From contig CM075862.1 of assembly GCA_037975125.1 (NCBI GenBank), positions 64,384,078 through 64,448,077 on the forward strand: a stretch of 64,000 nucleotides of DNA, written 5' to 3'. Positions 51,716-64,000 of this stretch are shown here, in pieces. This DNA comes from Latrodectus hesperus. Its lineage: Eukaryota > Arthropoda > Arachnida > Araneae > Theridiidae. Positions within the stretch are counted from its first letter, which is position 1, and each line of letters starts with the position of its first letter. The notes beneath the pieces were generated by a model, which was not told the origin of the DNA, ran no database searches, and saw only the letters and a list, made by a program, of their open reading frames with translations. Made by a program: the position numbers and the translations under genes.

Positions 51716-52003
51716 CAATCGAATATCACCGCCCACGGTGGTCCTACAACCTACTGACCCTACCCTATCCTCGCTCTGTATTATGCATTTCATTTCAAAA
51801 TATAGATCACTTATTGCTCGTTTCTGTCTCTTTCTGTTTGCCGAGTTTCGTCACTTTCTGCAAAATCCTTCTTGGTGTTGCCTTTTCAATGTCGGGCGTG
51901 CATATGAAAAAAAGAACTTTTAAATAGGAGGAATTCATTTTATAATCGATAAGAATCAATAATTTAGTTATTATTTGATAATTGATAATTAGATAAGGAT
52001 ATT

Positions 52004-52111
<108 letters not shown>

Positions 52112-52779
52112 GTTGTGTGGGAAAATTAAGTTTTTCCTCATCATGCTTTTTAAGTTATTGATTATTTCTGAAAGATTCCAATTATATAAAAAAATATGAC
52201 TTCTATTAAAAATATATGGAAAAACAGCGATTCAAGAATAAGTTATACTTGGGAAATTTCAAATTAAGTTTTTCATTTGATTTATTCGAATAAATCATTT
52301 TGTTCGTATTTTGGTACAAATTGAATAGACGTTCATGTTGATAGTTATTTTTTTTACTGAAACTTAGATTGTTTAGCCTTTTTTTCAATAAAGATACTTT
52401 TAACCAATTACAGATCTTTCAATTGCAGAAGTATACTGTTGCTAGTTCCTTAATAGTTGGATTATAAGTCCCGTTTGTCATGCTTGAAATAATTGCTAAT
52501 ACATTTCTATCACTGGTATGGTTGTTTATCTTTCAAAATATTGCCGCTAATTTTTTTCTCTTTAAATTTGAGTTATTTTTTTATTAAAGGAAGGGAAACA
52601 TTCTTGTTTTTATTAAGTGTGAAATTTATTTTTGATGCTTTTCTGAAATCTGGAGAATGTATTGCATGCTTATTTTATGATGATGATTTTATAATGAATG
52701 AAAGCAATTCTAAAGATAACTTTAGATCTTATAAGTACACGAATAAAAATATTCACACATGAAGTACACAATATATGTG

Positions 52780-52978
52780 TTGTGTTGTTGTAGTTGTTAC
52801 TTATGAACACAAACCGAGCCTACTATGCAAATTTTAGTCAGTAGGTTGCGTCTTTCGTTTTAACCAGAGCACCACGAAGGTGAAAGTATGAATTTGCTCT
52901 ATAACTCCTCCGATAGATGGCACTGCCAAAGGATCTACTCTCACAATTTTGCCTTTGATCTGGAAGGGAAGGAAATAT
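52780..52978 (-). mobile_element. Truncated SINE (family 2)
   Basis: Carries the 3' two-thirds of the body and GTT-rich tail shared with 45924-46305; the tRNA-like head is missing, as in a 5'-truncated retro-insertion. Confidence 0.8.
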
Positions 52979-54552
<1,574 letters not shown>

Positions 54553-54573
54553 TGTGTATGTATATCATATGTA

Positions 54574-55968
54574 CACTACTGGCCATTAAAATTGCTACAC
54601 CAACAAAAAATGCAAATAACAGAACGATATTTATTGGACACATACATTATAGTGGAAAGAACAAGTGATTAGATTTACAGGAAATTAGGATGTATAGATC
54701 TTGAGAAATCAGTACCCAGAGCAGCCACCTCTGGCTGCAATAACAGCATTTATACGCCTAGGCATGGAGTCAAACAGAGATTGTATGGCATGTACGGGGA
54801 TCTCAGTCCATGCAGCTTCAACACTATGCCACAGTTCATCGACAGTAGTGGATGGTGAGTGATGGCGTGCCAATCGCTCGGCAACCATTGACCACACGTT
54901 CTCAATTGGTGACAGATCAGGAGAACGTGCTGGCCAGGGTAACAGTCGAACCTGTTCTGTATCAAGGAAGTTCAGAACAGTACGGGCAACATGCGGTCGT
55001 GCATTATCCTGTTGAAACAAAGCATTAGGGAGGCCTCGAAGATAGGGCAGAGCCACGGGCCTTAACACATCGGAAATGTAACGGTTGCTGTTCAAAATGC
55101 CGGTAATGCGAACAAGAGGTGATCGAGACGTGTATCCAATGGCACCCCATACCATCACTCCAGCAGATGGGCCAGTATGGCGATGTCCAATGCAAGCTGG
55201 CAATGCGCGTTCTCCACGATGCCTCCAAACACGGATGCGGCCATCATGGTCCTGTATACAGAACCGAGATTCATCTGTAAAGATGACGTGATGCCATTCC
55301 CACGTCCAGGTTCGTCGCTGATCACACCATTGAAGGCGCTCCTGTCTGTGACGCAGCGTCAATGGTAGCCGAAGCCATGGTCGCCGTGCAGACAATCCAT
55401 GCTGCTGCAAACGTCGTCGATTTGTTCGAGCAGAAACTTGTTGCCTTGCAAATGACTCCATTTCTCGACTCAGGGTTCGTGACGTGGCTGTACGATCCTT
55501 TGTGACCATGCGGTCTGTCTTCTCTACTGTTAGTGATGGGGGTCGCTGAGATCCTGCATGACGCTCCGTATGATTGTCCTGAACACATCGATTCCATATT
55601 CTACTAACAGTGATGGGGTCTCGACCGACGTGAGCAGCAATATTGCGGTACGATAAACCGCAATCCCAGTAGGCTATAATCCTTCCTCGATCAAAGTCAG
55701 ACACGTGCTGATAGGCATTTCTTCTTCTTACACGAGGCATTACAACAACTTTTTTGCCGAAAACAACGTTGAAACGGAAATTGAGTATGAGAAAACTGCT
55801 GTCAAATCTCTTGTTTTATACACATTGTAGATGTCGCTACTGTCGCCTGCTTTGTATGAATGCGCTGAAAATCTATTCATTTGCATATCACAGCAAGTTC
55901 TACCTGTCATGCAAATTTCACGTGTGTGGTGTGCCGCTTTCCTGGTGTAGCAATTTTAATGGCCAGTA

Positions 55969-55971
<3 letters not shown>
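54574..55971 (-). mobile_element. Apparently intact Tc1-like transposon (DD34E), 1398 bp
   Basis: TA dinucleotides (54572-54573 and 55972-55973) flank termini CACTACTGGCCATTAAAATT and the complement of CATTACTGGCCATTAAAATT, both continuing GCTACACCA, a TIR of about 29 bp. One open transposase frame fills most of the interior on the minus strand. (TA)n arrays adjoin both sides (54403-54548 and 55972-56035), so it inserted into or beside such an array. Confidence 0.95.
54709..55740 (-). CDS. Tc1-family DD34E transposase (343 codons, uninterrupted)
   Basis: Cut-and-paste transposase that binds its TIRs and integrates at TA. The N-terminal paired-like helix-turn-helix runs over about residues 13-52 (FDRGRIIAYWDCGLSYRNIA, then VSRIWNRC), and the second DNA-binding helix region over about 72-115. 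The catalytic residues are D156 (FTDESRF), D245 (FQQDNARPH) and E280 (SPDLSPIENVW), with exactly 34 residues between D245 and E280. WRHRGE and GVMVWGAIGY are standard family blocks. The length of 343 is normal for full-length Tc1, and the start Met is followed by basic PRVRRRNA. AATAAA on the minus strand lies at 54630-54635. No lesion seen. Confidence 0.95.
   Translation of the reverse strand: MPRVRRRNAYQHVSDFDRGRIIAYWDCGLSYRNIAAHVGRDPITVSRIWNRCVQDNHTERHAGSQRPPSLTVEKTDRMVTKDRTATSRTLSREMESFARQQVSARTNRRRLQQHGLSARRPWLRLPLTLRHRQERLQWCDQRRTWTWEWHHVIFTDESRFCIQDHDGRIRVWRHRGERALPACIGHRHTGPSAGVMVWGAIGYTSRSPLVRITGILNSNRYISDVLRPVALPYLRGLPNALFQQDNARPHVARTVLNFLDTEQVRLLPWPARSPDLSPIENVWSMVAERLARHHSPSTTVDELWHSVEAAWTEIPVHAIQSLFDSMPRRINAVIAARGGCSGY

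Positions 55972-56035
<64 letters not shown>
55972..56035. repeat. (TA)n microsatellite right of the intact Tc1 element
   Basis: About 64 bp of alternating TA starting at the duplicated TA. Confidence 0.95.
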
Positions 56036-56038
<3 letters not shown>

Positions 56039-59000
56039 GACTTCAGAATGGGATCTATTTTTAATTAAAGTTTGGTAATATTTTCATGATTAATGATTGA
56101 TAGTTGATAGATACCTTGAAATGTTAAAAAGCCATTCTTGAGAAAAGTAAAAAAATGCTCATTTCAATTTTCTCTCATAAAATTTCACTAAAAATTAAAA
56201 TAAAAAATTCATTTAAATACATAATAATATAAATATATGCTTATCTTGGTGTTTGGTGTCATCGGTAGCCAATGAAAATTTAGTCAAGCATTTGTTATAG
56301 GTATATACTTCCATTTGTAAATATGATTAAAGTGAGATAATAAGTTTTTTTAGATATAATTGAAGTCAAAAAATTTTCTTCATTAAATTTATACAACGTA
56401 AATTTCAATAGAAACCATAATTCTCGAATCTGCATTTTGTGAAGATTTCCTTACATGTGAACATATCGAATGGAAATACTTCGTTGGTATAAGAAAATTG
56501 AGCATGTTACGAAAATTGGAATGTTTCAAGATTAAAAAAAAAGTAATTATATATAAAAGCACGAAATGTTAGGAAAAGTTTAAATTTAAGTTATTAAAGG
56601 ATCTAAGAAAAATTTAAAATTAAGTAATTAAAGGAAACGCGCGCGCGTTTAAGAAATTGTATTAGCACTGAAGCTAAATAATTTTGTCCACTTTTATGCT
56701 TTTTTACTCTTAAATTCTTAAGTGGCATATGCGTTATTACTTATTAAGCTTAATTTCTCAGTGTAATATGTTTCTTTAAAAATTAATAATATTGATTGAT
56801 TATGTGCACAACTTTCCTTTCTTAATGGAAAACAAGCCTTTATTTTATAGCAAGCAAGGAAGTCAATTTAGTTTGTAAAACAAATGAATATTTCTATAAG
56901 TTAACAAATAAAGAAACCTTTACTAAATATATACTTTATAGGAATAAAATGTTATAGAGATAGTTGTGTGTGTGTATAAATTTTAGCCAAGTACATTTAC
57001 TAATCTTCACGAGTTATAAAATAATGCGCGTTCATAATTTTAAACCTCCCTACATTATGAGATACAAATCTGTGGCTAAGAGATCGAATATTTTCATCAA
57101 GAAATCATTAGCTAGTAAAAATGATGATGTCGTTTAGTTATAAAATCGATCACATTTTTACAGTGTGTTTATCTGATTTTATCATGTAAAGTATTTCTTT
57201 ACTTAAAAATACATTCATTTGTTTTGATCTAAAAGATTTCGTGTGAAGGTTATATATCATAATAATATTCAAAATATTACATTCCCTAGTACGTCGATAT
57301 AATTGTTGCTTTATTTCATCAAGACGTTTTTTTCGATAAAAGTGAATAAAAGCGCGCTTAATTTGCGCTTAATTTTTTCTTTATTGAAGGGAAAATTATT
57401 CGTGATCGCGTGAAAATTATTTAAGAATCCACTGTAAAAATTGGGAGCTATATATAAATCTATCTGAATGCTTAGAATTCTGTTTAATGGTTTATAAGTT
57501 TGATGATTCGTGAGTTTATTGTAATTTGTGCGTGTGTTGTTCGATATTCACTTTAAATTGCATGCCTCGCATAGTTTGTTCACCAAACAGAAAAAATTCT
57601 TAGACAAACTGAAACTAATCAACTAAGTAACTTGTAAAGCCTTAAAAATTTAAACTAAATTTTATTACAGAATTTTTGGCAACATTAAAGTTTCGTCTGT
57701 TGATATTTATCTTGAGAAAGCTTATTTGGTTATCATTTTATTTCTAAGGCATCTTACATTATTTTTCTCATTCATTATATTTTTATGGTGTGTTAAATAA
57801 AATGTCACATTATTAAGCTACTTAAAAATTAAAGGATTTAATTTAAATTTGTTGAAAATGTTTCATATTAACAGTAAATACATTTTTATTTTATTTATGT
57901 ATATAGAAGTCAAAATGAAAGAATATCATAGCAACAAAGACACTAAATATAATTAATAAGTATCAATACATATCAAAACCATTGGGTTTAAAAAATTCGA
58001 TAGGAGAGCACATATTCTTTCAATCGAAAAGATATTTTGATCATTTTGGGAATAACTTATTTAGATTGATTTCACAAATGTTTTGTTATTGTAATAAAAC
58101 CGATCAGACGCAATGAGTATTTTATTTTCAAGTAGTTTAAAGATTTTTTTAAAGGAATATTAAGCCTTCATGAATTTATTCCTTTAGAAAGATTTTCAGG
58201 AAATTATTTTCTTATTTTATCTTCTCTTATAGAATGAAAAAGGAAATTGTATTATTGGACTGCCAACTGATGGCGACTAACGAAATTTAATTTACGAAAC
58301 TGGTAATGCGGTAAATCTGAAACCATAAATCATATATTTTCCTTGACTGTCCTTTATACTAACAAATAAGGAACCAATTACGGAATAGGAGCATTTTCAT
58401 TCTCTTGTACATTTGAATTATCTTCGAATCCGGAAAATAAAATTTTTGCTTGTTGCGAATTTCTACGACAATCTAAAAGATTTTAATCTTAATAACATAA
58501 AAAGAATAAGAAATCTTTAATATAATTTAATAAAAATTTGTTATTACTTTATTTTTTGTATTGTGTTTCCAATAGTATTTTTATAGGTTATAATATTATT
58601 TGTTTTATGCAGAGTTTTGTATTTAAATTTGTTATTTTTCATGAAGGAATTTATACATGAAACCGTTTTTTAATTTAATAACACTAACTAACAATTTTAA
58701 AGTCAGCATATGAGCATAACTTTGATTCGATGCACTTGTAAAATAAAATGTGATAATACAAAAATTTTAATCAATTAAAAGATTAGTAGATTTTTTTAAA
58801 ATGATAATTGTGATATTTTACTACACGTATAAAATTATAAAAGATTAGATAAATCGTTGTCACTACAGAATATTCTTGAAATAAGTGAAATAAAAAAGTA
58901 TTGTTATTTAATTGTTTTAGATTTCTTGATATTAATATGAAACAAATTATAAGAACAAGATCTAAGTATATTAATGTTTCCATGATTTTGATTTATACAG

Positions 59001-59182
59001 CATAATTTAATTGTTTGAAAAAAGTACTGATAAGTATTTCAATCATAATTTATTTTATGAATAGAATTTAGTTCAACGAAGGAATTAAGTTTTTTTTTAA
59101 TATACTTGACCAAAATAAATAGTTACTTTACAGAACGTGACTGAAAAATATAACATCAATAAAAAATATAATAATTCCAAAT
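56036..59182. other. AT-rich intergenic DNA
   Basis: No gene or element recognised apart from a short CG palindrome at 56635-56650 and a loose roughly 36-bp duplication just before it. Confidence 0.6.
56635..56650. other. (CG)5 palindrome in AT-rich DNA
   Basis: AAACGCGCGCGCGTTT is a perfect 16-bp palindrome with ten alternating C and G, the type of sequence that can adopt Z-DNA, isolated in strongly AT-rich surroundings. Confidence 0.9.
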
Positions 59183-59464
59183 TTTTGTTGTTGTTGTCTT
59201 GTGCCAGCTAGGCTGATAATATTGGGTGCGCTGCTCCACTTCTCCAATTGAACCATATTTTGGTGTGGAGACCGACTTCCTCAGTACATACATGCCATAG
59301 GGACCCGTTTATAGGGTAAGAAACCATTCACAGCACATTCATACAAGGAAAGAACAAAGAAAAGATAGAGAAAGAAAGTACATCCATGCCCAAACTGCGA
59401 TTCGAACCCAGGACTTCACTATCTTCAGTCAGGCATTCTGACCACTAGACAGGGTAGGCGGCTC
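59183..59464 (-). mobile_element. tRNA-derived SINE (family 3), diverged copy
   Basis: On the minus strand it starts GCCGCCTACCCTGTCTAGTGG and contains a good B box, GGGTTCGAATCGC. It continues GGGCATGGATGTACTTTC and CCCTATAAACGGGTCCC, as in the copy at 47505-47816, and ends in an (AAC)n-like tail at 59183-59196. Confidence 0.82.
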
Positions 59465-61244
59465 AAAATTAATCTCGAATATTATTATGATTTTTTTCAA
59501 ATCAAAAATTTCTCTTTGTAAGTTTCTTAGATCTACACTTAATCACTTGAAAATCTTGTAGTTTAAGTATGAAATGAATGTTATATATTTTGTAAAAAAT
59601 ATTCTACAAGTAATAAATGGTATGAAAAATGTGTGTAGTATTCCATAAAAATCCTCTACATGTGCATGTGTTTACGAAATAAGTGTAATTTTTTTTGTAT
59701 CTGTGGTAATTAATTATTTGCTTAAAAAATTACATTTCGTTTTCAATGTCATGTAATATAGAAATTAATTTTTAAGGTTACTCTTCAAAACATTTCCAAC
59801 GTATGATTTTTGTTCTTAATATTGTACTTTGCTTAACTAAAGTGTTGGAACAAGGAAAGCCATTTTTTAAAAGTAATTATTACTAAGGCAACCAACTGAA
59901 GAGCCAAAGCTTTATTTTGCCTATATAAAAAGAGTAATTCTATCTATCCAACAGTATAAAGATAAAAATACGAACACGAAAATTGTTCTTCAATTTCTTA
60001 AGTTAGTTTCAATATATATAATAACTGAGATGAGCTATTTTATTTGATGACTATTTTATAGATAACTGATGAATAAAAGTTGCAAAAAAATTATAAATGG
60101 AAATCGAAGCGATGTAAAAGAACGAAAACTATAAAAGAAATAATGAATTCTTCAACTTTAAATTTAGGAAATGGATTATTATATACTCGAGTAGATAGAT
60201 TCTCATGCTTTTACTGAAGAAAAAGAAAAACAATTTTAAAATTAATTTTCGGTTTATATTTCTAATATTGAGCAAATAAATGGACTCACATAATGAAATT
60301 ACAGAAAAGACAAATGTCAATTACAGTTGAAATAAAGAATAACTTCAGGCTTAAATGTTTAATCAGTTTAAGTTAAATTAATATAAAAAAAGATAGGAAT
60401 AAAGAAACTAATTTTCATATATTTTGCCCTTTCACATGAACTGTTCGCTATAACTAAGGACAGCTGTCCTTTAAATGCAGATTTCATATTACCATGCTAC
60501 TAATTTAATTGAAAAATAATCTTTTCCAAAAACAATTCCTTGAAACGAAACTCACTGTCTTTCTGGAAAATTCTGTCAGTTGAAAATACTTGCTAATGTC
60601 TCGTATTTTTTCTTTTTATTTTACATGGAAATAGGGACATCTATTTTCAATTAAATTTCGTTGAGTCAAGTTTCAGAATTTACACACACAGTCTGAGTAT
60701 TCCACTTTAATCAAATATTAAATTTCCATTTCGAAATTGTTGTTGCTATATTTCATAGTATTCGAGATAAATTTAATTAGTATCAATCAACATGGTTTAT
60801 TTTAACTATTGAGTGCCTTAACAAAATACGCTAAAATGTAAAAATCGGAAAATAATTATAGTAATTATTAAAAAATTAATATGTCTATTGATTTAAGTGA
60901 TTAAAATTTCAGATAAAATAATTTTGTAAATAAAAATTCAAAACTGAAATGGTGATTTTTGAACTTTGTTTTAGTCCATTTTAGTTGTAAGTTTATAGTA
61001 TTGGTTTGTGTTCGGAAAGTAATTTCATTTTTCCCACCTGTATTAGTTTTTTGCTAGGAAAAACCAACCATCTTATGAATGTGGAATCATGTTACAACCA
61101 GGAAGATGGTAAGAGGTGTTGGACTATAGAATTGACAGTAAACATTACCAAAAAAATTTTCATTCAGTCTACGTTTTCCATTTTTATAAAAACGAAATTA
61201 CTTTCCGAACAACCCAATACAATATTCGTTGTAATGGTAATATA
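59465..61244. other. Featureless AT-rich intergenic DNA
   Basis: No coding homology or repeat structure recognised. Confidence 0.6.
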
Positions 61245-61869
61245 CAAGGTGTCCCAAAACGACCGCATAAACTCTGACAGCTAGATTCCTCGTTTGGAGT
61301 ACATAAAAACTGCCCAAAGAAGCGTTCCTGTACGATCCCTAGTTTACGAGAAAAATACGAAAAACAAAGTATGACGTCACTTCCGGGGTGCAAGAAAAAA
61401 CGCTTTATTGGACATATCAACAACAGTATTTTCATATCTTTCCATACGATAATGTTTAAAACGTTCATAGTGCAATCCCGTCATTAATGCGCGCGCCATG
61501 GAATGACGTTAAGCCGCCGTTGAACTGGTGTTTAAAAGACTGCATTTTGCAGCTACCGGTAGTCTTCGTATGGTGGCCATGTATTCCGTTTGTGACTACT
61601 GCGACATGTACTTGATGTACGGCCAATGTAATGGAAATACCTTGCGAACTGCTAGGGAGTATGCCCGTCGGTATCCGCTTCAAATACTGCTGTTGATTAT
61701 GTGCAATAAAGTGTTTTTTTCTTGCACCGGCAGTCACGTCATACTTTGTTTTTCGCATTTTTCCCTTAAACTATGGATCGTACGGGAACGCTTCTTTGGG
61801 CAGTTTTTATAATCTCCCAACGAGGAATCTAGCTATGCAGAGTTTATGCGGTCATTTTGGGACACCCTG
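61245..61869 (+). mobile_element. 625-bp long-TIR deletion derivative of a Tc1/mariner element
   Basis: TA at 61243-61244 and 61870-61871 flanks termini CAAGGTGTCCCAAAACGACC and the complement of CAGGGTGTCCCAAAATGACC. Similarity runs about 190 bp inward on each side (to about 61434 and 61680), including AGAAGCGTTCC-GTACGATCC and AACAAAGTATGACGT. The interior keeps only the start of a transposase. It therefore looks like an internally deleted, non-autonomous copy of a long-TIR transposon. Confidence 0.9.
61579..61690 (+). pseudogene. Transposase N-terminal remnant (helix-turn-helix)
   Basis: From Met 61579 it reads MYSVCDYCDMYLMYGQCNGN, then TLRTAREYARRYP, matching the first helix-turn-helix of many mariner-like transposases (EYADM-L-YGEA-GN-R-A---Y-ERFP). 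The reading then runs straight into the right terminal repeat, so the catalytic domain was deleted. Confidence 0.7.
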
Positions 61870-61983
61870 TATATTATCTTTCGAGTATACTATAGTAAAT
61901 ATTAAATGGTAATTAAATTCAACCACATTTGAAGAATGTTCAGCTTTATAGAATGTTCAGTCCCTTTAATAATCAAGTAAAGC

Positions 61984-62230
61984 AAAGTCTAGGATATTAT
62001 TTTTTATTACATTACATATATTCAGACTTGTATGCTTGATTCTTGAGATCCGCTTGTAAGTCTTCGTTGATAATAGGACAAATAGCACAATGACAGATGT
62101 ACAACCACAGAAGAATAACGAAGAAAACACCCAGGACCATGGTGGGAATCGAACCCCCACTCCTACGCTCTCAAGCGATTAGCGGTGATGCTTTAGACCA
62201 CTCAGCCACGGAGCGCCCCAAAGTCTAGGA
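61984..62230 (-). mobile_element. tRNA-derived SINE (family 1), full copy with perfect 11-bp duplication
   Basis: The body 61995-62219 is flanked by AAAGTCTAGGA at 61984-61994 and 62220-62230. On the minus strand it starts GGGCGCTCCGTGGCTGAGTG, with a B box GGGTTCGATTCCC and the same body and tail as 28416-28639. The lengths are almost identical (225 and 224 bp). The perfect duplication indicates a fairly recent insertion. Confidence 0.95.
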
Positions 62231-64000
62231 ACCATGCTATAAATAGAATGATCTAAAATTGTCAAAAAGCATTGTGGAAAGATTTTATGAAACAATTTTG
62301 AGTATTACCTTTTCTTAAAATTTCTTTTGTACACAGTGCTTATAGAAATAATACAATAACTAATCACATCACCGAGCTATATCCACCCACGTATCTAGAA
62401 CCAGAACCAATAGAAAAAGAAAATAGATCAATACCCTAACTGAGAGTATATTTCACTAAAAAAGCAAAAATTCAATATCTATTCTCAGTCTCCAAACTCA
62501 AAAATGACAATAGTGAAAATTTGGAACTTAGTTAAGTAGACTGCTATTTTTCATTGTCGTGAATTTAGATATTGTTTAAATTCTGGTAAAAATTACGTTC
62601 TTATTTGAAATTCCGAACTTCATTGCTTTATTCTTATATTTCATGTGTCAACATGCATTATTTTAGAAGCTAAATTACAGTAAGGGGTAACATATTTTGG
62701 CAGCAATCTTAAAAATGAATGGTATGAAATTATATAATATGAACTCTATTTCCCAAGTGATCTATTTAATAACTCTTTCTCTCTCTCTTTGGACTACTAT
62801 ATTACATCTTGATTTATAAGATATTTTGTAAAATTACAACTAACCTTTCGTTGACCAAGGTTCTAGATCTGATATGAAAGAATTTTCTTGGAAACCCAAA
62901 AACACAATGATCAATAAATCAATGTGACAATTGGGAACTTGTTATAAATGAATAAATGATATGGATTTAACTTCAATTTCTTGTTTTGTTATTTAGAAAA
63001 ATAATGACAGATTTAAATGTATGGTTGCTCGCTTTATCTGAATGGAATTCTGCATGTTGAAAACTTTTAGGCTTAGTTTTTATAAAACTTTTTTAAAAAT
63101 TGGGGTGTGCTGATTACTTGAATAATAGATAGAACTGATTTAAGCCCTTTTATCACTTTTCTAATTTTTATTTTTCTGCTATAATAGATAATTCCAATAA
63201 TTATGAATATTTAAACTGAAGTTTTGTTTCTATTCATTAAATCAAACTTTTACGTCTTTTTGTCTCAACATTTAGTTTCCTTTTAAAATAATGATCTTTT
63301 TGTCAATTTTTTTGCATTTTTTTGATTTAATTTAGATATATTAATATTTGATCAACTGTACCAATATTTTCTCACCTATATTCTAATTAAAGATTTTTAC
63401 AATGTAATTTGCTGTTTGACTTCATCCCATCAACTTGGAAACAGTGAATGAAACGAATATGCTTTGTTTTAATTAAATTTAAATCATTTAGGTTAATATG
63501 GAAGTATGTGAACATTTTTCAAAGGACTTTTTGAAGTTATAATTTTATTCTTGAAACAATAAACTCAACTTTTAAATTTTTGTAAAAATTTAGTCTTTCA
63601 AAGCACTAATTTTGATATATTTTTCGTTAATATAAATTCGACATCTTTTCTACTTTTTATATTTATTATACGAATCATAAATTAAAATCTGAAATTGTCT
63701 ATCACTGCGAATGTTTTAATTATTAAATACTCAGAAGTGTCTCTTCAGAAGTAGATATATACATTTCGGGGGTCGTTGTTTCAAGTTTCGAGTGCAGTTT
63801 TTAGTAAAAATATATTCTTGAACTTTTATTGAGATGATTTCTCTAGTTTGTAATAATGTAATCCTTGTTAAATAATTTTCTGTTTTTTAATTATTTTTAA
63901 ATTTAAAACTTGTTGTGTATTAAATTATCGTTATTATATAGTGTTTACAAGTAATATTTTTAATTTAAACAGTGTATTATTTTTTAAACATTATCTTGTG
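62231..64000. other. Featureless AT-rich intergenic DNA
   Basis: No coding homology, repeat or RNA gene recognised to the window end. Confidence 0.6.

Larger units (their letters stand above)
50434..51900 (+). mobile_element. Degenerate Tc1-like element, 1.47 kb
   Basis: The left end CACTGCCCGAAATTGAAAAT matches the complement of the right end CACGCCCGACATTGAAAAGG, both continuing GCAACACCAAGAAGGA. TA precedes the left end; the right flank reads CA, presumably a mutated TA. The internal transposase is broken. A 31-32-bp segment (gggcatggtgatcggactga) is duplicated in tandem at 50728-50786. Confidence 0.88.

Overview
The window is AT-rich animal (intron-bearing, SINE/LINE/Tc1-laden) nuclear DNA, most likely from an arthropod. 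A spider is my best guess: one RNase H fragment near 48 kb and a repeat near 27.5 kb resemble sequences I remember from araneoid spider genomes. That is memory-based inference, not a search result. There is one real host gene, the 3' half of the fragile-X family RNA-binding gene Fmr1 on the + strand. Everything downstream of it is transposon-dominated intergenic DNA.

Region 1 (1-20.3 kb): six coding exons of Fmr1 can be joined with correct phases (3661-3777, 5704-5877, 7800-7878, 11120-11229, 15415-15555, 16533-16613) plus a terminal coding exon (18520-18897). They give 359 residues covering the end of KH0, KH1, KH2 with its variable loop, the nuclear export signal and the RGG box. The Tudor/Agenet exons must lie to the left of the window. 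A roughly 1.4 kb 3' UTR ends near a poly(A) signal at 20277. The introns hold a piggyBac relic (1-650), a small TTAA-flanked piggyBac derivative (2238-2806), a 5'-truncated LINE with target-site duplication (9962-10649), an (AT)n array, a 35-bp tandem repeat and a perfect 18-bp hairpin.

Region 2 (20.3-40 kb): AT-rich intergenic DNA with a degenerate mariner-like element (25421-26510), a long-TIR DD41D-type element broken by a SINE (27980-30040), a degenerate Tc1 (33452-34851), another Tc1 relic (about 38.0-38.96 kb), a 180-bp (AT)n array and a tandem GGTT-headed repeat.

Region 3 (41-56 kb): the densest transposon cluster. It holds a DD41D relic (41006-42238), an apparently intact DD41D transposon with about 295-bp TIRs (42574-44508, 401-codon transposase), SINEs, a LINE RNase H fragment, two decayed Tc1 relics (48.87-50.0 and 50.43-51.9 kb) and an apparently intact DD34E Tc1 element (54574-55971, 343-codon transposase). 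Both intact elements sit in (TA)n arrays.

Region 4 (56-64 kb): mostly featureless AT-rich DNA, with a SINE (59183-59464), a 625-bp long-TIR deletion derivative (61245-61869) and a full SINE with a perfect 11-bp duplication (61995-62219).

I found no CRISPR array, operon, rRNA or functional tRNA gene. tRNA-like sequence appears only as SINE heads. The most notable items are the long-TIR DD41D group with one intact member, two SINE families with clear target-site duplications, the nested insertion at 28-30 kb, and the phase-symmetric Fmr1 exon in the KH2 loop.
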